A stretch of DNA of 64,000 bases from Massospora cicadina. Its lineage: Eukaryota > Entomophthoromycota > Entomophthoromycetes > Entomophthorales > Entomophthoraceae. The stretch is from positions 1 through 64,000 of the forward strand of contig JAKSZP010014505.1 in the NCBI GenBank assembly GCA_022478985.1, written 5' to 3'. The notes below the pieces were generated by a model that was given only the letters and a program-made list of their open reading frames with translations, made no database searches and had not been told where the DNA came from. A program made the translations under genes and the position numbers. Position 1 is the stretch's first letter. Each line of letters opens with the position of its first letter. This document shows, in pieces, positions 8,263-19,300 of the stretch.

Positions 8263-9176
8263 TGTTGGACATTCTCCTTTCTAAACTAAGAAAAAAGAAT
8301 GTTGGAGTTATAAGTGCTCTCGCATCTGCCACCATGATTGGCCCATCAGCTGCAATTTTTAGATAATATTGTGGATATCAACGATATGAGTGCCCACAGC
8401 GAAAAAACCTTAGTGGATTCTCGGTGGAATCCTACCAACTGGAAAAATACAATTTATCATAATAATTTGGCTTAAAAAGGTAATAATTAATAATAGGATT
8501 ACTCTGACTCCTCGGCCAAATTTGAGGAGTATAATATTGCACAGATCTGAATTTCTGTAAGGCAAAAAGATTTTACCCATCAATGATTGGGTACAAGTTA
8601 ACTAATCATTACCATCTGAGTCTAACCACCACTGAGGTGCAAAGATTTTACTTGAGGATGATAGGGTAGAAATTAGCCAATCATTACCATCCAAGTCTAA
8701 CTACTGCAAATTACCCAATCATTACCATCTGAGTCTGACCACCACTGAGGTGCAAAGATTTTACTCGATGATGGTAGGGTAAAAATTAACCAATTATTAT
8801 CGCATGAGTTTGACCACCGCCAAGGTGAAAAGATTTTACTCGCTGGTGATTGGATACAATTCATCAAATTGTTACCGCATGGGTCAGTTTTGCCTCCAAA
8901 AAATTTTTATCTTCGATCTGATAGGCCAAAAGCCTATATTCCCTAATTTAGATAACTGAGTTTTGCATTCTTTTGCCTCAAATACCCCTGGTATCAAAAT
9001 CCAAACTAGTTTAAATAGGAAAAACTAGTATTGAGAAAGGGACCTTTCCTGATTTTGCCCTGCCTGAATAATAAAAAACATAAAAAACTTGAAAAAAGTG
9101 TTATTTTATACTTTTTATAAAAAGTAAATATCTCACTTTAATATATTATTTGTGGCATCCATTGGCTGATCCCACA
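8263..9176 (+). repeat. 5' LTR of element C
   Basis: Direct repeat of 12316-13228, about nine bases in ten alike by eye with small indels, so older than element B. TTTAAATAG near 9010-9018 is a likely TATA box, and AATAATAAAAAA near 9068 may serve as poly(A) signal. The U3 part contains an array of imperfect tandem units (8564-8887). Confidence 0.9.
8564..8887 (+). repeat. Tandem repeat array in U3 of element C (5' LTR)
   Basis: About five imperfect units of 46-77 bases, each starting with AAAGATTTTAC or close to it and containing CAATCATTACCATCTGAG and GACCACC. Units begin near 8564, 8641, 8708 (short), 8754 and 8828. The array lies upstream of the TATA box, as enhancer repeats do in many LTRs. 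The same array is at 12615-12939. Confidence 0.8.
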
Positions 9177-9177
9177 A

Positions 9178-9210
9178 ATTGGTGCTCACTACAGGGGTCG
9201 AGCCCCCTGA
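9178..9210 (+). other. tRNA-type primer-binding site of element C
   Basis: TGGTGCTCACTACAGGGG starts at 9180, three bases beyond the LTR end. It reads as the complement of a tRNA 3' end (CCA, a seven-base acceptor strand, then a T-arm). The following bases (GTCGAGCCCCCTG) continue a T-arm-like stem and loop, so the similarity to a tRNA may be longer than the usual 18 bases. Unlike A and B, no complement of this site is found in the LTR. Confidence 0.65.
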
Positions 9211-9291
9211 ATACTTTGATAAGTATTATAAGAAATGGAGAGTGTCACCCGTTGGGTGCAAAATGGGGAAGGAACTGAAGAAGATGATTGA

Positions 9292-11366
9292 ATGGACAGC
9301 CCTACTACTTTGATGTTTGAAGAAGAACCATTTGAGCATATATTAATACCTGAGTCTCATCGCATCACTTGGCCAGCTACTGAAGCTGTGAGGGACCTTA
9401 CTCATGGCATCCTTAATCCTGGAAATATTGCATCCCGCGAACAAGCGTCGCTGGTTGAGGAACGCCACTTTTTCTCTATGATACTAGTGTCCTCCCAGAG
9501 ACCTATGGTCAGCTTGCAAATTTGACCACCTACATACGCAAGTTTGCTCACCCTGCCTTGGTACACATGATGAATCTCTTAGCTGGACATCATGAAGAGT
9601 TAAATTGACACCTAGATACTCATGCAGCTCTGAATCTAGCTTATGACAAGTTGTACCAACTGACTTCTGAACATCTTGAAGCAGTCAGATCTGGTGTGGA
9701 AGCTAATCGCAACTTCATCATTCAGCTTCATGATCAACTTACTACTATGGACACTGGGATTGTAAAGTATGTCGAGGAGGCCATGAGGATATTCAGGGAT
9801 GAACTGAACGCATCCTCCACTAGCACTCGCTCATTGTTGGAAGAGTTTTCTAAAGAACTTGAAAATCAAATTGAGCAAACACATCGTGATCTTTCAGCCC
9901 CAACTCTGTCCTTCAAGAGAAATATGAACAGCATGTGGCTGTGGTGGAGCAGCAGTTAATTCAGGCCTTTTCGCATGTCAATGAGCTTGAACATCATCTA
10001 TTGCTTGAACCATCTAGTGCCACCACCACCCTCGCGGCCAAGGTTGTTAAACTAGAAAAGGAGCTAGCTCTTAAAGCTTCATTCAAAAATACAAAATATT
10101 TGGCACGTCGCCTGACTAAATGTGAAATCAAAGAAAAAGCTATGAAAGCTTCGCTGGAAAGCCCTGTGCTGTTGAAGGAAGTATTTAGTCAACTAATGAA
10201 GGTCGAGTGGAAGTATGAACAAATTAAGGAGAGGGTACAAGGCCCCAGCTCCCACTCTCGCAACGATGAAGGGTGTAAACAAATGAAAGAAGAGCTGAAG
10301 AACCATGTGAAAGCCGTAGAAACTGCTCAATTAAACCTAAGCTCAATGGTGCCACAACTCCATTTTCAAGTCTCTGCAATGGAGAACCGAGTGGAAGATC
10401 TTGAAACTCAAAAATCAGGGATCAAAGCTCAATTGGGATTATGTGAATCTGGGCCCCTGGAAGCCCTCTCTAACATGGAAACCTGGCTTGAAGCCATGCA
10501 TGACCAGTTCGATTGCCTTTCATGGGCCTTTGATCAGTTAAGCTACTGCTCTGAAACCTCAGAATCAGAAGCTCCAGCTATTCATACCCTCTCTGGGAAT
10601 GACTATCATTCATTAAAACCTACGTTTAAAGACAAGTTTATCCCTGGTGAGGGTAGCATTGTTTCATTTTTATACGTTTATGAAGCAGCTATGGAAGGGG
10701 CGACTGATCGTCAGAAGGCTAAGCACATCCTTTCTTTTTTGGGCCGCATGGCACAGGAAGTGATAGTCCCACATATGGATGCTCTTAGCACCTGGTCCGA
10801 AGTTAAAGAGGCTCTCATAAACACGTTTGGCTCAAAACAAGCTTTAAGCATGAAAAAGCAAGCCTTTATGCGTATGAGTATCTAAAAAAGGAGAGTCAGT
10901 GGTTGCCTTTGTGGAACAATTCTATATGGAAGCACAGACATTGTTAACCTCAAAAATGTTGACTTTGGATGATGCTATAGCCGCCGCTTTGACTGGAGTG
11001 GCTTCTTACCCATCGCTAGCAATGCATATCACCTCAGTTAAACGCTATTTCCATACCATTCAAGACATCAAGGAAGCATTAATAGATGTCGCTGATTTCC
11101 ATAAGCCCAAAGTTCCACGTGGAGCAGTATCTCGTCCTCGCGTTTTAACTATTGAGAATTCAAAGCCTAAGCCTTGGGCCTTAGCTATTGAAGACAAGAA
11201 GGAGCCCCATCAGATAATGGGCCCTGAAACGCAAAACCCCAAAGCAAAATGTCCTGAACGCCCTTGGTGCGAATACTGCAGCAAGTTCAGACACAAAGAG
11301 GCTATGTGCTGGAAGAAGAAAGCTGACGCTGAGGAACAGGAGCAGGGAAAAGAAATGTCAGCATAG
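9292..11366 (+). pseudogene. gag of element C (coiled coil, capsid-like region, CCHC knuckle)
   Basis: Four consecutive frames (9292-9525, 9651-9959, 9935-10885, 10899-11366) form one broken gag. The middle part is rich in E, K, L and Q with heptad-like spacing, suggesting long coiled coils. Around 10600-10885 a capsid-like segment reads FKDKFIPGEGSIVSFLYVYEAAM and WSEVKEALINTFG, as in gypsy Gag. A CCHC knuckle (CEYCSKFRHKEAMC, spacing C-2-C-4-H-4-C) lies near 11267-11308. The slip at about 10885 is in a run of six A. Gag forms the particle and the knuckle binds the element RNA. Confidence 0.8.
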
Positions 11367-11398
11367 GGAAAGGCAAACCTACTGCTGACAAACCTCAT

Positions 11399-12365
11399 GT
11401 GCCTAACCCACTTAAACAACTTTTGCCATTACCTCGTGTTACAAACACCCCCAGGGATGATTCTGAGGGGGATAAGGATGAGGTCAGCTATTACGTTGTA
11501 GGAGCACCTGCTGAGGTGGAAGTCCCCAATCGCTTGAATGCTGGAGGAGTAGATGAGGCCACCATACCGGAAGAGATGTATCTATGCCAAGTTTTAGGGG
11601 AGCCAATTATCATTGATACTGCCAGTGATGCCAATGAGGTGATGTCTCACCTTATTCGCCCTATCCAGCATGGCCATACCATGCAATCCATCCAAAAAAA
11701 TTACCCCGAGACCACATGTAAATTAACCTCCAATTTCCATCTCAAGGAGGACTTAGCGCTATTGCCCACTTTTGGGGGGATACTCACGAAGGTTGAAGTG
11801 TCATCCAAAAAGTTTGGATGATGGCCATCCTAGATACAGGCTCCCCGGTAAATGTAATCTCCTCCAAGTTGATGAAAAAGATCAAACTTGCACCTGACTT
11901 GGAGTACAACCAAGACTTTGAAACTGCCAGCCTAATAACACCCGCGCGCTGGGTGATTACTCGTCCCTTCCCATTCGTATTGGGAAGCTTATCCTATTGG
12001 CCCCTGCAGTGGCTTTGGATAACAACGCTTATGATATGCTTATAGGTACTCAGTTCATGATTGAATATGACGGCATTATCAATATTAAGCAAGGGTTCTT
12101 GTCATTGCACAATTATGAAGTTCCCTTAGTTCTAGCCAAAACTGAACCCAGAAAGAAGGATTACTCCTGCATTTACACCAACCTCGCAAAAACAGTGACA
12201 AAAAAAGGGCAGGCTGCCAATAAGCTCTGCACCCCACTTCCTACCTCTCAAGTGGATGAAAAGGTACCACACTACCATAACCGCAACACCCCTACCAGCA
12301 TTCTTGAGGGGGCAATGTCAGACATTATCCTTTCTAATCTAAGAAAAAGAATGTTGGAGGTATAA
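11399..12365 (+). pseudogene. Aspartic protease region of element C
   Basis: Three overlapping frames. 11399-11821 carries a linker with EATIPEEMYLCQVLG. The catalytic site AILDTGSPVNVIS follows at about 11824-11862 with the DTG triad intact. After a slip near 12000 the protease C-terminus appears (YDMLIGTQFMIEYDGIINI). The linker plus protease layout matches the degraded minus-strand element at 23599-23859 (MIPDEIYLIHVLDYPEVIYTAS), so the two are related. The region ends about 30 bases before the 3' LTR, and no RT follows. Confidence 0.8.
12306..12315 (+). other. Polypurine tract of element C
   Basis: GAGGGGGCAA abuts the 3' LTR start TGTCAGACATT at 12316. It marks the priming site for plus-strand synthesis. 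Confidence 0.7.
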
Positions 12366-13228
12366 GTGCTCTCGCATCTGCCACCATGATTGGCCCATCA
12401 GCTGCAATTTTTAGATAATATTGTGGATATCAACGATATGAGTACCTACAGCGAAAAGACCTTAGTGGATTCTCAGTGGAATCCTACCAATCGGAAAAAT
12501 ATAATTTATCATAAAAATTGGCTAAAAAATGTAATAATTAACAATAGGATTACTCTGACTCCTCGGTCAAATTTGAGGAGTATAATATTGAACAGATCTG
12601 AACCTCTGCAAGGCAAAAAGATTTTACCCGTCAATGATTGGGTACAAGTTAACCAATCATTAACATCTGAGTCTAACCACCACCGAGGTGCAAAGATTTT
12701 ACTTGAGGATGATAGGGTAAAAATTAGCCAATCATAACCATCTGAGTCTGACCACCACCGAATTACCCAATCATTACCATCTGAGTCTGACCACCGCCAA
12801 GGTGCAAAGATTTTACTCAATGATGGTAGGGTAAAAATTAACCAATTATTACCGCATGAGTTTGACCATCGCTGATGTGAAAAGATTTTACTTGCTAGTG
12901 ATTAGATAAAATTCATCAAATCATTACCACACAGATCAGTTTTGCTTCCAAAAAATTTATATCTACAATCTGATAGGCCAAAAGCCTATATTCCCTAATT
13001 TAGATAACTGAGTTTTGCATTCTTTTGCCTCGAATACCCCTGGTCTCAAAATCCAAACTAGTTTAAATAGGAAAAACTAGTATTGAGAAAGGGACCTTTC
13101 CTGGTTTTGCCCTGCCTGAATAACAAAAAACATAAAAAACTTGAAAAAAGTGTTATTTTATACTTTTTTAAAAAAGTAACTATCTCACTTTAATATATTA
13201 TTTGTGGCATCCATTGGCGGATCCCACA
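12316..13228 (+). repeat. 3' LTR of element C with tandem array 12615-12939
   Basis: Direct repeat of 8263-9176, including the tandem array and the TTTAAATAG box near 13062-13070. It ends in ATCCCACA at 13228 and is followed by ACAAT. The small minus-strand frame across 12509-12820 is only a by-product of the tandem units. Confidence 0.9.
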
Positions 13229-13470
13229 ACAATTAGAACTAGACATGGACGTGGGTCCCTCAGTGATGGTGGCTTCTTCTGCCTCCCAAACTTCATATGT
13301 TGTCCAGCGGCCAGTGTTTTTCTCGGTGCACCAGTTAGCTTCTGCAATCATTTCTTTGCTATGCCAAACTTGGTGTTTCCAGTGATTTTAGGCGTAGTTT
13401 GGTGGCACCAACAACATGTCAATATTCACCTGGAGTCTAACATGTTGTCATTTGTCAATGATAACTAGAG
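13229..13470 (+). pseudogene. Family A protease C-terminus
   Basis: Beyond element C the protease frame cut at 8262 continues in phase for about 50 codons. A neighbouring frame then shows VFPVILGVVWWHQQHVNIHLESN near 13375-13440, the counterpart of VVLGMRWWHHVHPQFD in element B. That block is diagnostic for the end of the chromovirus protease and confirms that A and B share a protease type. The continuity of frame across C supports the mapped insertion point. Confidence 0.75.
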
Positions 13471-13645
13471 GGTGAATTCCCTCTGATTGACACTATTAAT
13501 AAAACACAAGATCACATTTCTATTACTTCCCTCATCACTTCTGTGGGCATACCGGCCAATTTTAATGAAAGCTTAATGGGCTATCAAAGCATCTTTGACT
13601 CTGAAAGTGTGGATCACCTGCCCACTCACACTAGATTTGACTGTT

Positions 13646-13692
13646 TTTTTTAGTACTAGATGGTCCCAACCCAAGGGGGGATTCATCGATGT
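13646..13692 (-). mobile_element. 47-bp LINE 3'-tail insertion with 16-bp target duplication
   Basis: Read on the minus strand, these 47 bases match the last 48 bases of the LINE at 39887-44595 (44548-44595), including TAGTACTAAAAA. They are flanked by identical copies of ACTAGATTTGACTGTT at 13630-13645 and 13693-13708. A poly(A)-like end, correct orientation and a target duplication mark a severely 5'-truncated LINE insertion within family A pol. Confidence 0.9.
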
Positions 13693-13712
13693 ACTAGATT
13701 TGACTGTTAATT

Positions 13713-14440
13713 TTGTACAATAGTGGAGTTGATGAATACCAACTGACCGTTGTATCCCCATACAGCGGAGGAGGAGGTTGCGCTCAACACTTGGTTGGAC
13801 GATATGTTGAAAAAGGGTGGCTGTTTAAGGAGACCTCACCAGTCGCGTCCCCCATCATCTTCGCCAAAAAACTGATGGTTTCCTCAATCCCTGCATGGAC
13901 ATGGTCACTTAAACAAAGTAATAGTTTCCAATCCCTACCCCCTGCCTCTGTAGCAGACAATCATTCAGACAATCGCTAAATACCATGTTTTCTCTAAGCT
14001 GGATCTAGTTAACGTTTTTAACCAGATTTGATAATGAAAAAGCAAGAATGTTTAACAGCGATCTGGATGAAACGAGGTATTTTCCAATTCCGCGTGATGC
14101 CCTTTGGGCTAGAGATTGCTCCCGCTACATTTCAACATATGATTGACAATGTACTGGGTGACCTCCGGTTTACCTTCACAGTTGCATATATTGATGATAT
14201 TCTAGTTCACTCCCTGACTCCCAAACAACACACTACTGATTTGGAAGCAGTTGTGGCCACCTTGCATAAGGCAGGCTTGTTCGTCAAGCCTTCCAAATGT
14301 GAGTTCTATAAGGAGGAGGTCACCTTTCTTGGGAACCTCATCCTTAAAGATGGCTACGCAATACCTCCCAATAAGTTGGATGCTATCTGAGTATGGCCAA
14401 CCCTGACTACCCAGAAACAACTACAAAGTTTCTTGGGAAC
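13713..14440 (+). pseudogene. Family A reverse transcriptase (degraded)
   Basis: Frames alternate, but the RT order is clear. KGWLFKETSPVASPIIFAKK lies at about 13810-13870. GIFQFRVMPFGLEIAPATFQHM follows at 14075-14140, the catalytic site as AYIDDILVHS near 14187, then LFVKPSKCEFYKEEVTFLGNLI to 14345. The motif that should read LDLxxAFNQI around 14000-14030 is damaged by stops. The catalytic YIDD is still intact. The many stops show that this copy is inactive. Confidence 0.85.
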
Positions 14441-14479
14441 CATCATTTTCTTAAAAAAATTTCCCTGGCACTTTCCCAG

Positions 14480-15047
14480 CTTGCTTCCCGCTCCACCCCC
14501 TTACAGGGAAGAACATATTATTTCGCTGGACGCCCAAATGTCAACAGGTGTTCGATTTGATCAAAGAAATGTTTTTGTCCCCTCCCATTTTGAAACATAC
14601 AGATCCCATCAAGCCGTATATTGTTGCATGCGACGCCTTCACAGTAGCAGTGGAGGCAGCGTTGCTCCAAGATCACAATGTCTTGGAATACCAAGGTCGC
14701 CTACTTTTCCTGGAAGGTCACCTCTATGGAGCAGTCTTAGGCCATCTATGACAAGGAGTTGGCAGTCATAGAATGGGCATTAACTCATTGGAGGTATCTG
14801 TTACAGGGTGCTCTACATGATAGAACGGTCCACATGGATCACAAAAGCTCTCTTGTATTTTCGCAAACCCCAAAAGTTGGCGCACTGGCAAGCTCAAACC
14901 TATTGGGACTTGTGCAGTTTTAATTTCATATATGAATTTGTAAAAGGTGCGCTTAACGTACTTCTTAATTTTCTCAGCTGCAGCCCCGCCAACTGTTCCT
15001 CAGACCCAGAGGAAGTGGACCTCATTACTGTGATTCCTGCCACTTAA
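14480..15047 (+). pseudogene. Family A RNase H (degraded)
   Basis: KPYIVACDAFTVAVEAALLQ at about 14605-14665 is the first RNase H block (catalytic D in CDA). DKELAVIEWALTHWRYLLQG follows near 14750-14810, and FIYEFVKGALNVLLNFLS near 14925-14985 matches the end of the domain. Several frame changes separate them. The gene lies directly between RT and integrase, as in all Ty3/gypsy elements. Confidence 0.8.
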
Positions 15048-15244
15048 ATCTTGTTGATTGTCCCCCATGTCTTTAATTCTGTCGCTCTGGCTTCCAACGC
15101 CCCACTAGTCACTCAGGTCATAGCCAGTCAAATGGCCTTCCAGGAGGGCGTGTATTTGGTCAAGAAGTTGTCTCGCCAGAATCATAAACACTCCCTATAC
15201 TCCTTGGTGGAGGGTCTCATTTATTTTTGGTCATACATCTGGGT

Positions 15245-16435
15245 TCCTCCCTCCTTCGGAGCTGAGGTATTTCGCGCAAATCACGATACCCCTCATGGTC
15301 AGTCATCCCAGCAATAAGAAATGCATCAACTTGATCAAGCGGACCTACAATTGGGCGGGTTTGAAAAAGAGGATCTAGGCCTGGATTGTCGATTGTATTA
15401 CTTGTGCTTAGGCTAAGTTGGATTGCTACAGTAGAAATGGCCTTTTACACCCCTTAAAGCAGGCATAGGTCCATGGACATCGGTGTCCATGGACTATATC
15501 ATCAAACTCCCCTGTTCTAATGGGTTCACAGCGGTGATGGTGGTGGTGGATCGTTTCACTAAATTTTCCCTCTTTATTCCTTGTACTTACACAAATTATG
15601 TTGGAGGAAACCCCCCACCTTTTTGTACACCACATGTTCTCGATGTTTTATCTTCCACAGGAGATCATCAGTGACTGTGGTCACAGTTCATGGCGTTTTT
15701 TTGGAGCAAACTATTACTTATCCTAAAATATCCCCCTGTCATTCCACAGCGTATCATCCCCAGTCTGACAAACAGACCAAGCAAGTTAACCAAGTCTTGA
15801 ACAGTACCTGCGTTGCTATGCTGCAGCCGCACAGGACACCTGGGCCAACAACCTTCCCCTCGCTCAATTTGCTTATAACAATGGGACTCATGTGTCCAAG
15901 GGGCTTTCACCCTACTAAGCAAGGTTGGCTTTATAATCCTTCCTTTTCTTTCAGACCTTGCTTGTGGCCCAAGTTTCAGCTGCCGCTGAACACGCTGAAC
16001 ATATTAGGTCAACTCAATCCAGGGTGCGGGAACACCTCACCAAAGCTATTGACAATAACAAACAGTTTACAGATCGTAATTGGCTCCTGGGTCTGTAAGT
16101 GTTCGGTCCCCCATTTGGTGGAGGAGGTCTTGGGCAATGGGCGTTCTTTTGAAGTTTCCAGCTCACTGGAAACAGCATCCTGTCTTCCAAGTTTCCCAGA
16201 TGTCGCCCTTCAAGGGTATAATTCCTATGAAACCTGTACTGATCATCAACAAGAATGGGGAAGAGGCTGAGGTGGAAAATATCCTGACATCCCACGAATC
16301 CTGATAGTCCATTTAATATAGTGTGGCTTGGAAAGGGTATCCGGCCTATAAGAACAGTTGGTTCGAGGCGCTCTATTACACTAACTGTATGGAACTGGTT
16401 AAAGCCTTCCACAAATCTCATACTAAAGCTCTCCA
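15245..16435 (+). pseudogene. Family A integrase with chromodomain (degraded)
   Basis: The zinc domain remnant (FRANHDTPHGQSS near 15275) precedes the core. The first catalytic aspartate is in VSMDYIIKLP near 15480-15510, followed by AVMVVVDRFTKFSLF. The second is in EIISDCGHSSW near 15660-15690, and AYHPQSD with QVNQVL follows near 15750. The AQFAYNNGTHVSKGLSP block lies near 15870. HPVFQVSQMSPF near 16180 marks the C-terminal module. A chromodomain is split over frames: EAEVENILTS near 16265, then VAWKGYPAYKNSWF near 16325 and NCMELVKAF. Unlike B, the DDE aspartates are still recognisable, though the gene is broken. Confidence 0.85.
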
Positions 16436-16556
16436 CCCCCCCCCCCAAAAAAAGTCACGGTGGTAATGGCGATTAAGTTATCCAAGGCACACAAGAATGT
16501 GGCGCTTGTGCAGTTTCCCGGTGGTGGTGCATTTCCTTTGGAAAAAGGTAGGGTAA

Positions 16557-17980
16557 TGTAAGTCCCAGGGAATGTCCCCTAGACATTGATTGGGCCCTTT
16601 TCCCATTCCCAAGTAAGAAGGTATTGAAGAGGGTGGCTGTACCCAAATTACCCAAGGCGACATTGCCCACGTGGTGAACAAGCACTTGGTAATAGCCCCT
16701 CTGCTTCAAATCCCTCCCCTGGTACCTACACTCACCTTGGCAGAATTTTAACAGTTATCCAGGGAAATCTGCACCAAGATCGCTGAAATGAAATTTATCA
16801 GTCCAAATTTGAGTGGGAATCATCACAATGCTCGGATTCCATGTAGTTGAAAAGGGATGAAGACTGATTCATCAGCTGGAATTGCTGACAGTCTCAATTC
16901 AGCTAATGCTATGATCAAAAAAATCAAACCCTTCCAAAATCGTTAGGAAATCCCTGATGGGCAGGTACTAGTATTGGACACCATTGACGAGGGTTTGAAG
17001 CTCCCCCCGGAAAATTGGGCATTGCAGCTGATGAGACACTTTTGACTGAACAAACAGCCCAGCGATTGGGCATGGGTGGTTAAGCCATCCCAAACCCGTT
17101 CCCAACCAATTGTGACTGCCCCTATGTGGAGTAGCCTTGGGGGATCCCCCTGCTCATTGGACCAAGCGCCATCACGCCAACCACTGGAAGTGTAGCTGAG
17201 CCTCAGTATGATGTTTGAAGTTGAACTGACAGTGACTCAGCCTGCTGCCAAATTCTTTGATGTCAGTTCCCAGTGAACTTATCCGCCCCATTCATGAATT
17301 ATTTCGCTGGTTAGGTTGAACTTGAGGTTCTTGATCCCAGCTTGTCCCTGCATCAATTGACTACTATTTAATCAGTTGCATCGAACTGAGAAAATTGTTG
17401 GTCAATTTTCTTCACTTTTCTTTGCAATAAAATTTGCCTCAAAAACCAATCAATTTAGATTTTCTTGATTAACTTCTGGCTGTATTCCCAATGGCTTTCC
17501 ACTGGTGGCCCATTGTTCCATATACCGTATGGGTTCTACCATTACTCATGGTTACTATGGCCCAACATGGTAGACTGAATTCAGAGAGCTAAATACTTCT
17601 GGCAATTTAACCCTGTCATTAGGAACTTTTATCAACAATATACTGGGATCTTGTGGCCTGGTATCCACCATCTTCAAGCAAGTATCTGCCCCCTTGTCTC
17701 CCCAGTGGAATGGACCCCATATACTGGTGATCTTGTTGAAACCATACTTTGGTTCCACCCCCTGTAGCAAGACCTCCTGGGTCTGGGGCGGCCTCAATTT
17801 GGTTTGTTCTTGGGATGATCTTCACTATTGTCCTACATCAATGATTTTTTATCTCCCAATGCCCAGTTCCATACAACGTCATTCAGGTGACAATTCCTCT
17901 GGCATTCTGGCTTGCTTTTTAGGTGCTTACGCATCCTGACTGGCAGGCCGGTCTAAACTTCTTCTGCCATTTCCTCGACA
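16557..17980 (+). repeat. 3' LTR of chromovirus family A
   Basis: Begins TGTAAGTCCCAGG and ends CTCGACA, 1424 bases. A purine-rich stretch (GGAAAAAGGTAGGG, about 16540-16553) lies just upstream. TATTTAA at 17365-17371 and GTTGGTCAATT at 17397-17407 match the 5' LTR. The left duplication lies outside the window; TAGGT follows on the right. Confidence 0.9.
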
Positions 17981-18099
17981 TAGGTGCCCTTAACACATGG
18001 TATCCCGCACTAGCCAATTCTTCATCTTTTTGGTCGCCTTTACCCTCAGTGTGGAGATCCACTCAGTTCACAGTGGTTGGATTGCCTCTTTAGGGGTTT

Positions 18100-19300
18100 G
18101 TTCCTTCTTCTCAGCGTAAATAATTGAGAGGATTGATAAAGGTGCCCAGGTTTGTGGCACTTATTGCAAGTAAACTCTCAATGAGGCAAACATTTAGGCG
18201 GTTTAATACTTTTCTCCTTTGGCTTTTCACCCTTATCGTTAGCAACATAAACAGTCTTATTATCTCGTTAAGGTGGATTTGTAGTTCTCATTGCCTTAAA
18301 TTCAGCTTTGAACATCCCAAGTACAATAAGTAGCGCTTCTTTAAGCGCCTTGAAGGACGTTGCAATTTTAAATATGATAGTCATATGCTTCTTCAGGTTA
18401 GGATGCATCTCCAGGGAGCTTACTAAAATTGCTTTTCACTCTGGGAAGGTTCTTTGTTCCTAAGGCCTAAAATTTGCTGAGCCTTGAAGTAGCAGCGAGA
18501 ACATAATTTGCAACTGAATCAGTTTCCCACCTTCATCAGGAGTAACCATTGTTACATATTCTTTACATCTTGATCACCACTGAACTCAGAAAGTAAGATG
18601 TTCTTGACTTTGGTACAAGATAATTCAGTTCATAAGCTCGCATTTAGGATCTCCTGAGTCTTGAGGTTCATATTTTTGCACATGGAGAGCCTTCTGGCAA
18701 TTGCTGATGCCATCCATGTTATTTTCGTGTATATGGAGGAGACCTGTAATTGACCCCCTAACAGGTTTATACTTGTTTGAAATACGGCTTAAAGTTGAGA
18801 CTCTATTAAATAGGATTGACGTGCATCATTTTTGGCAAAGTATAGTTCTGAAAGGTTTTGTAATTCCTTTGAGTGGCCCACAAAAGTCTTTAGTCAATTT
18901 ACATGTCAAGTAGATTAAGCTCCATGACATTATGCTTGTTCCTTAAAAATCTTTTTATACTCTTGTACATTGCAAACAGCATATTGTCTTGCAGTTCCAT
19001 GCTCTCCATATTCACTCAGAGTGGTGATGGTTTCACCATGCTCTTTTTAAAGAATTACAAGTCTCTCTCGAGGTCATTAAGCATAGAGTATAGTTTTACA
19101 AATAGATGATGGTAATCTCACAATAGATATTGAGGCAATTTGAGCTCTTCTAGATAGCTTCTTGACGAACTCAAGATCAGTGTGTAGATTTTGCACTTAA
19201 AGTTCCAGGGTATGAAGTCTAGTACATTTTGTATCCTCCTCCCTCAACAGGAATTCAGAAATATCCTCTACATGATACACTTCCATATCTTCTTCATCAA
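18100..19300 (-). pseudogene. Minus-strand gypsy-type gag remnant truncated by family A
   Basis: On the minus strand a Gag-like region ends in a knuckle remnant, CNKCHKPGHL, at about 18140-18175, which has C-2-C-4-H but no clear final cysteine. Upstream (higher coordinates) lie helical fragments interrupted by many stops. The protease that should follow at lower coordinates is absent, because family A starts at 17980. So this older element was the target of family A, and its remainder should lie left of the window. Confidence 0.45.

Larger units (their letters stand above)
8263..13228 (+). mobile_element. Element C: LTR-gag-protease-LTR retrotransposon lacking pol enzymes
   Basis: Complete non-autonomous LTR element of 4966 bp. 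LTRs at 8263-9176 and 12316-13228 start TGTYRGACATT and end ATCCCACA. A TGG-led primer site lies at 9180, gag with a CCHC knuckle and an aspartic protease fill the interior, and GAGGGGGCAA precedes the 3' LTR. The flanks carry ATAAT (8258-8262) and ACAAT (13229-13233), a duplication with one mismatch. Nothing between protease and 3' LTR resembles RT, RNase H or integrase. Such gag-only elements are known as TR-GAG in plants. Movement needs enzymes supplied by another element. Confidence 0.9.

Noticed and set aside
8564..8887. Regularly spaced repeats resembling a CRISPR array
   Set aside because: Units are adjacent and imperfect, without unique spacers, occur in both LTRs, and lie in a eukaryotic retrotransposon.
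12509..12820. 103-codon minus-strand frame with repeating tryptophan/aspartate pattern
   Set aside because: It is created by the tandem units in U3 of element C; the repeats, not a protein, explain the pattern.
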